A stretch of DNA of 64,000 nucleotides, from assembly GCF_020882245.1 (NCBI RefSeq), contig NC_083599.1, positions 49,626,748-49,690,747 on the forward strand, read 5' to 3'. Under the pieces are notes generated by a model. That model searched no databases and was not told where the DNA came from. It was given only the letters and a program-made list of their open reading frames with translations. Of this stretch, positions 62,250 through 64,000 are shown one piece after another. Source of the DNA: Rhopalosiphum padi (Eukaryota; Arthropoda; Insecta; Hemiptera; Aphididae). Numbering within the stretch: position 1 is the first letter of the stretch; every line of letters begins with the position of its first letter. Both the position numbers and the translations under genes were made by a program.

Positions 62250-62459
62250 TCACTTTTTTAAATAATAATATAATAATGTACAATATACATACAGCTTTTC
62301 TTTCTGGTTAAAAACGGAAATATAATTCGTTTCACGAGTGGCAATACAGCAGATAGGCGTATTACAGTTGGACCTATAAAAAATGCCATTGGCTACACAC
62401 CACTGTCTATTTTCACGAAATCTACCACAAAATCGACACACGTGACCTTTTGATTCCAT
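62250..62459 (-). CDS. Small cysteine-rich frame, possible zinc-binding relic
   Basis: A true ATG start at 62457-62459 with a TAA immediately upstream in frame. The 69-residue product begins MESKGHVCRFCGRFRENRQW and continues with ANGIFYRSNCNTPICCIATR. The Cys order (C-x2-C, later C, then N-C-x4-CC) and the CNTPIC word resemble the C-terminal cysteine-rich zinc finger of piggyBac transposases, with some ligands lost. The last 20 residues are low complexity. It is probably a transposon relic that happens to start with Met. A small host zinc-binding peptide is the alternative. Its upstream 400 bp (62460-62860) is CpG-rich and complex, which keeps a real gene possible. Confidence 0.35.
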   Translation of the reverse strand: MESKGHVCRFCGRFRENRQWCVANGIFYRSNCNTPICCIATRETNYISVFNQKEKLYVYCTLLYYYLKK

Positions 62460-62944
62460 TTAAAGGCCGATTTAGGAACGCGGTCACACACGTACAGTCT
62501 ATGTCATTATTCTAGTAGAGCGTCTTCAATGTGGCTTTTTCTGCAGTTCTCTAAAATATTCTGCGATTGTGTGAGTTAACTATTGTGTACGGTGTAATCG
62601 CTTGGTATCTGTATGATTACCGCATCGCAATGTGGTAACATTTGTTTCTCAGTTACAAGCTGTACGAACACGTTAAATTGGTAGCCGGACGAACTATAAC
62701 ACTTGATACATATGAGACGTCATTCAAACCATACGAAAATCATTGGCTACGGCTATGAGAGATGCGCGATGTGTAAAATCATTTAAGCACGACACACACG
62801 AACGATACATAATTACATACGTATTCTAACTACAACATTTTGATGGAAACATTTCAAATTTACATCGGGATATTACAGTCGAGCGTCAAACTACATTGTC
62901 ATTTCTATTCCGATTCCTCGACTTAACACTCGTACCACTTAATC
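62460..62944. other. Complex CpG-containing DNA, unassigned
   Basis: Composition is clearly more balanced than most of the window. It lies just upstream of the minus-strand cysteine-rich frame, so it could hold its promoter or more of the same decayed element. I see no frame or known motif. Confidence 0.35.
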
Positions 62945-62959
62945 CAGGGGCGTATTTAT

Positions 62960-62994
62960 GGGGGGGGGGCTGAGAGGGCTTCAGCCCCCCCCCC
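62960..62994. repeat. Perfect 14-bp G/C hairpin next to the hAT end
   Basis: G10-CTGA at 62960-62973 pairs with TCAG-C10 at 62981-62994 around the 7-nt loop GAGGGCT. It is the most GC-rich inverted repeat in the window. Confidence 0.95.
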
Positions 62995-63345
62995 CTGAAA
63001 TCCAGGAAATATTTATTAAGCCTGCTAATTATGTCCTATCATATTATGTAAATTGTAGAAGTTCAATATAATTATTAGCGACGACTAACAAGTTATTCAT
63101 GTAATGTGTTTGACGATTTCGATCGTAACAACCCATACCTTTGAGCACGGTACATAGTGCTTAATTTTAACGCGTGGTACTGCTTCATTAACAATCGCCG
63201 CATAATAATTATACAAGCTCGTATGAGCTAAAAATATTTCCGAGAAGTCGTCTTTATTATCTCACAAAAGTTGTGAAGGCAACGTCCGATAATACGGTGG
63301 TCGGCTAAATCAGCTAAATGAAAAAATATTGAAGACAACTTAAGG

Positions 63346-63650
63346 CCCAAAACTGCTATAGAGGCTTTAAGTGTCTGTGATAATTTAATGTACCCGAACA
63401 TGGATGAATTACTATAATACTACCTATGATAGTAGTATCCACCGCTTCAGTTGAACGCAGCTTTTCGACGTCGAGAAGACTCAAAACTTATTTAAAAAAT
63501 ACAACTCTGGAATCCAGGCTAGTGGGACTTGCACTTTTAGCTATTCATATTTCATAGAGATATTGAAATACCCATATCATTGCTAAAAATAGGTACTGGA
63601 CGACATTTTAATAGACAAATTTGCCAACAGTGGCTTAACGTGTTTTCATT
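63346..63650 (+). pseudogene. hAT transposase dimerisation-domain relic
   Basis: The plus strand reads PKTAIEALSVCDNLMYPNMD + ELL, then after a frameshift near 63415 VVSTASVERSFSTSRRLKTY and LKNTTLESRLVGLALLAIH. The P-ST-SVERSFS-lrR-KTYLR-T----RL-GLALL-IH pattern is the hAT C-terminal dimerisation domain. Stops follow (TAG, TGA), and a last shifted piece gives DDILIDKFANSG. The DDE catalytic region is missing. Together with the terminus at 62945 it shows an inactive hAT copy. Confidence 0.9.
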
Positions 63651-63660
63651 TTGGTGTAAT

Positions 63661-64000
63661 CTGTAAATATTTTTTTGTTTTTAATATTAGAATAATAATA
63701 AAATTATTTGAATACTAATCACAATGACGAAAACATTGTGTTATCCGACCGATATTTTTTGACATTTCAAATGAAAAGTAACTAGTGAATAGTATGCAAT
63801 ATAAAAACAGTTATAATTTCTAAATGTGCAATAAGATTATTGAGAAACCTGACAAAAGAACCATTATGCTTAAAGCTTGATAGTAAATCAATTTTTCAAA
63901 AAAAAAAAATTATACAGATCATGCCATAATATTATATTATTGCAGTTACCATAAGTTGCACGTTATGTGCACATGCAATAAGATATAAAACATCATGTAT
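63661..64000. other. AT-rich DNA, nothing assignable
   Basis: No hAT right end, no coding frame. A-run at about 63899-63909. Confidence 0.5.

Larger units (their letters stand above)
62945..63660 (+). mobile_element. Internally deleted hAT element, left end and transposase tail
   Basis: The left terminus is CAGGGGCGTATTTATGGGGG followed by a G/C hairpin and TGAAATCCAGG. CAGGGGCG with a poly-G and GGCTTCAGCCCCC is a familiar hAT end (family recollection). A hAT transposase C-terminus follows 0.4 kb downstream, so most of the gene has been lost. No right terminus (expected CGCCCCTG) is visible up to 64000. The element is either truncated or runs beyond recognisable sequence. Confidence 0.75.

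Noticed and set aside
1..64000. tRNA, rRNA, CRISPR array or bacterial operon signals
   Set aside because: No tRNA B-box-like GGTTCGANTCC with a foldable cloverleaf, no rRNA words, no regularly spaced repeats with spacers, and no Shine-Dalgarno-linked gene runs were seen by eye.

Overview
The window is AT-rich, CpG-tolerant eukaryotic DNA with very few long open frames. The longest frame (132 codons) is a piece of a dead reverse transcriptase. The repeat content suggests an insect: jockey-like non-LTR elements, a BEL/Pao relic, hAT and pogo/Tigger MITEs, and a Helitron with the 'TAAACGGCTGGACCGATTT' 5' region. Together with recurrent TAGGTACCTA-type words in AT-rich background, this looks like an aphid genome. 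That assignment is inference from texture and remembered repeat families. No database was searched. I see no complete, confidently recognisable host gene, so the window is probably intergenic or part of one or more very long introns.

Layout. 0.5-0.8 kb: C-terminal relic of a jockey-like LINE (minus). 3.8-6.0 kb: two tails of a dispersed repeat ('family A'), one carrying a 25-bp triplicate. 6.2 kb and 11.2 kb: two near-consensus splice donors. 12.6-13.3 kb: a pogo/Tigger-type MITE with TA target duplication. 14.2-14.9 kb: a second TA-flanked MITE. 14.1-16.2 kb: the only strongly GC/CpG-rich segment, with CA/GT runs, an 11-C run and a Z-DNA-prone tract, so the best promoter or 5'UTR candidate. 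17.2-17.6 kb: BEL/Pao integrase relic (minus). 22.1 kb: possible cysteine-rich terminal exon. 25.7-26.7 kb: the fullest family A copy.

30.5-32.7 kb is the clearest structure: a 5'-truncated jockey-like LINE with a 13-bp target duplication and poly(A). It is interrupted by a 737-bp DNA transposon with an 8-bp duplication, which itself contains a fragment of a hAT MITE. 37.4-39.4 kb repeats the theme: a second, different LINE relic split by a 629-bp hAT-type MITE. 39.9-40.2 kb holds a possible two-exon small gene. 42.8 kb holds a possible 12-nt microexon and 44.8 kb a possible exon. 45.6 kb is a hAT transposase relic, 50.3-51.0 kb a non-autonomous Helitron, 54.3-55.9 kb a third LINE relic (plus strand), 62.3 kb a small cysteine-rich frame, and 62.9-63.7 kb an internally deleted hAT element with a long G/C hairpin.

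The genes do not form an operon or pathway. The window mainly records successive transposon insertions. I found no convincing new biological system. The most testable novelties are the nested 31-kb stack with its unclassified TIR family, the 39.9-kb two-exon candidate, and the splice-site pairs.
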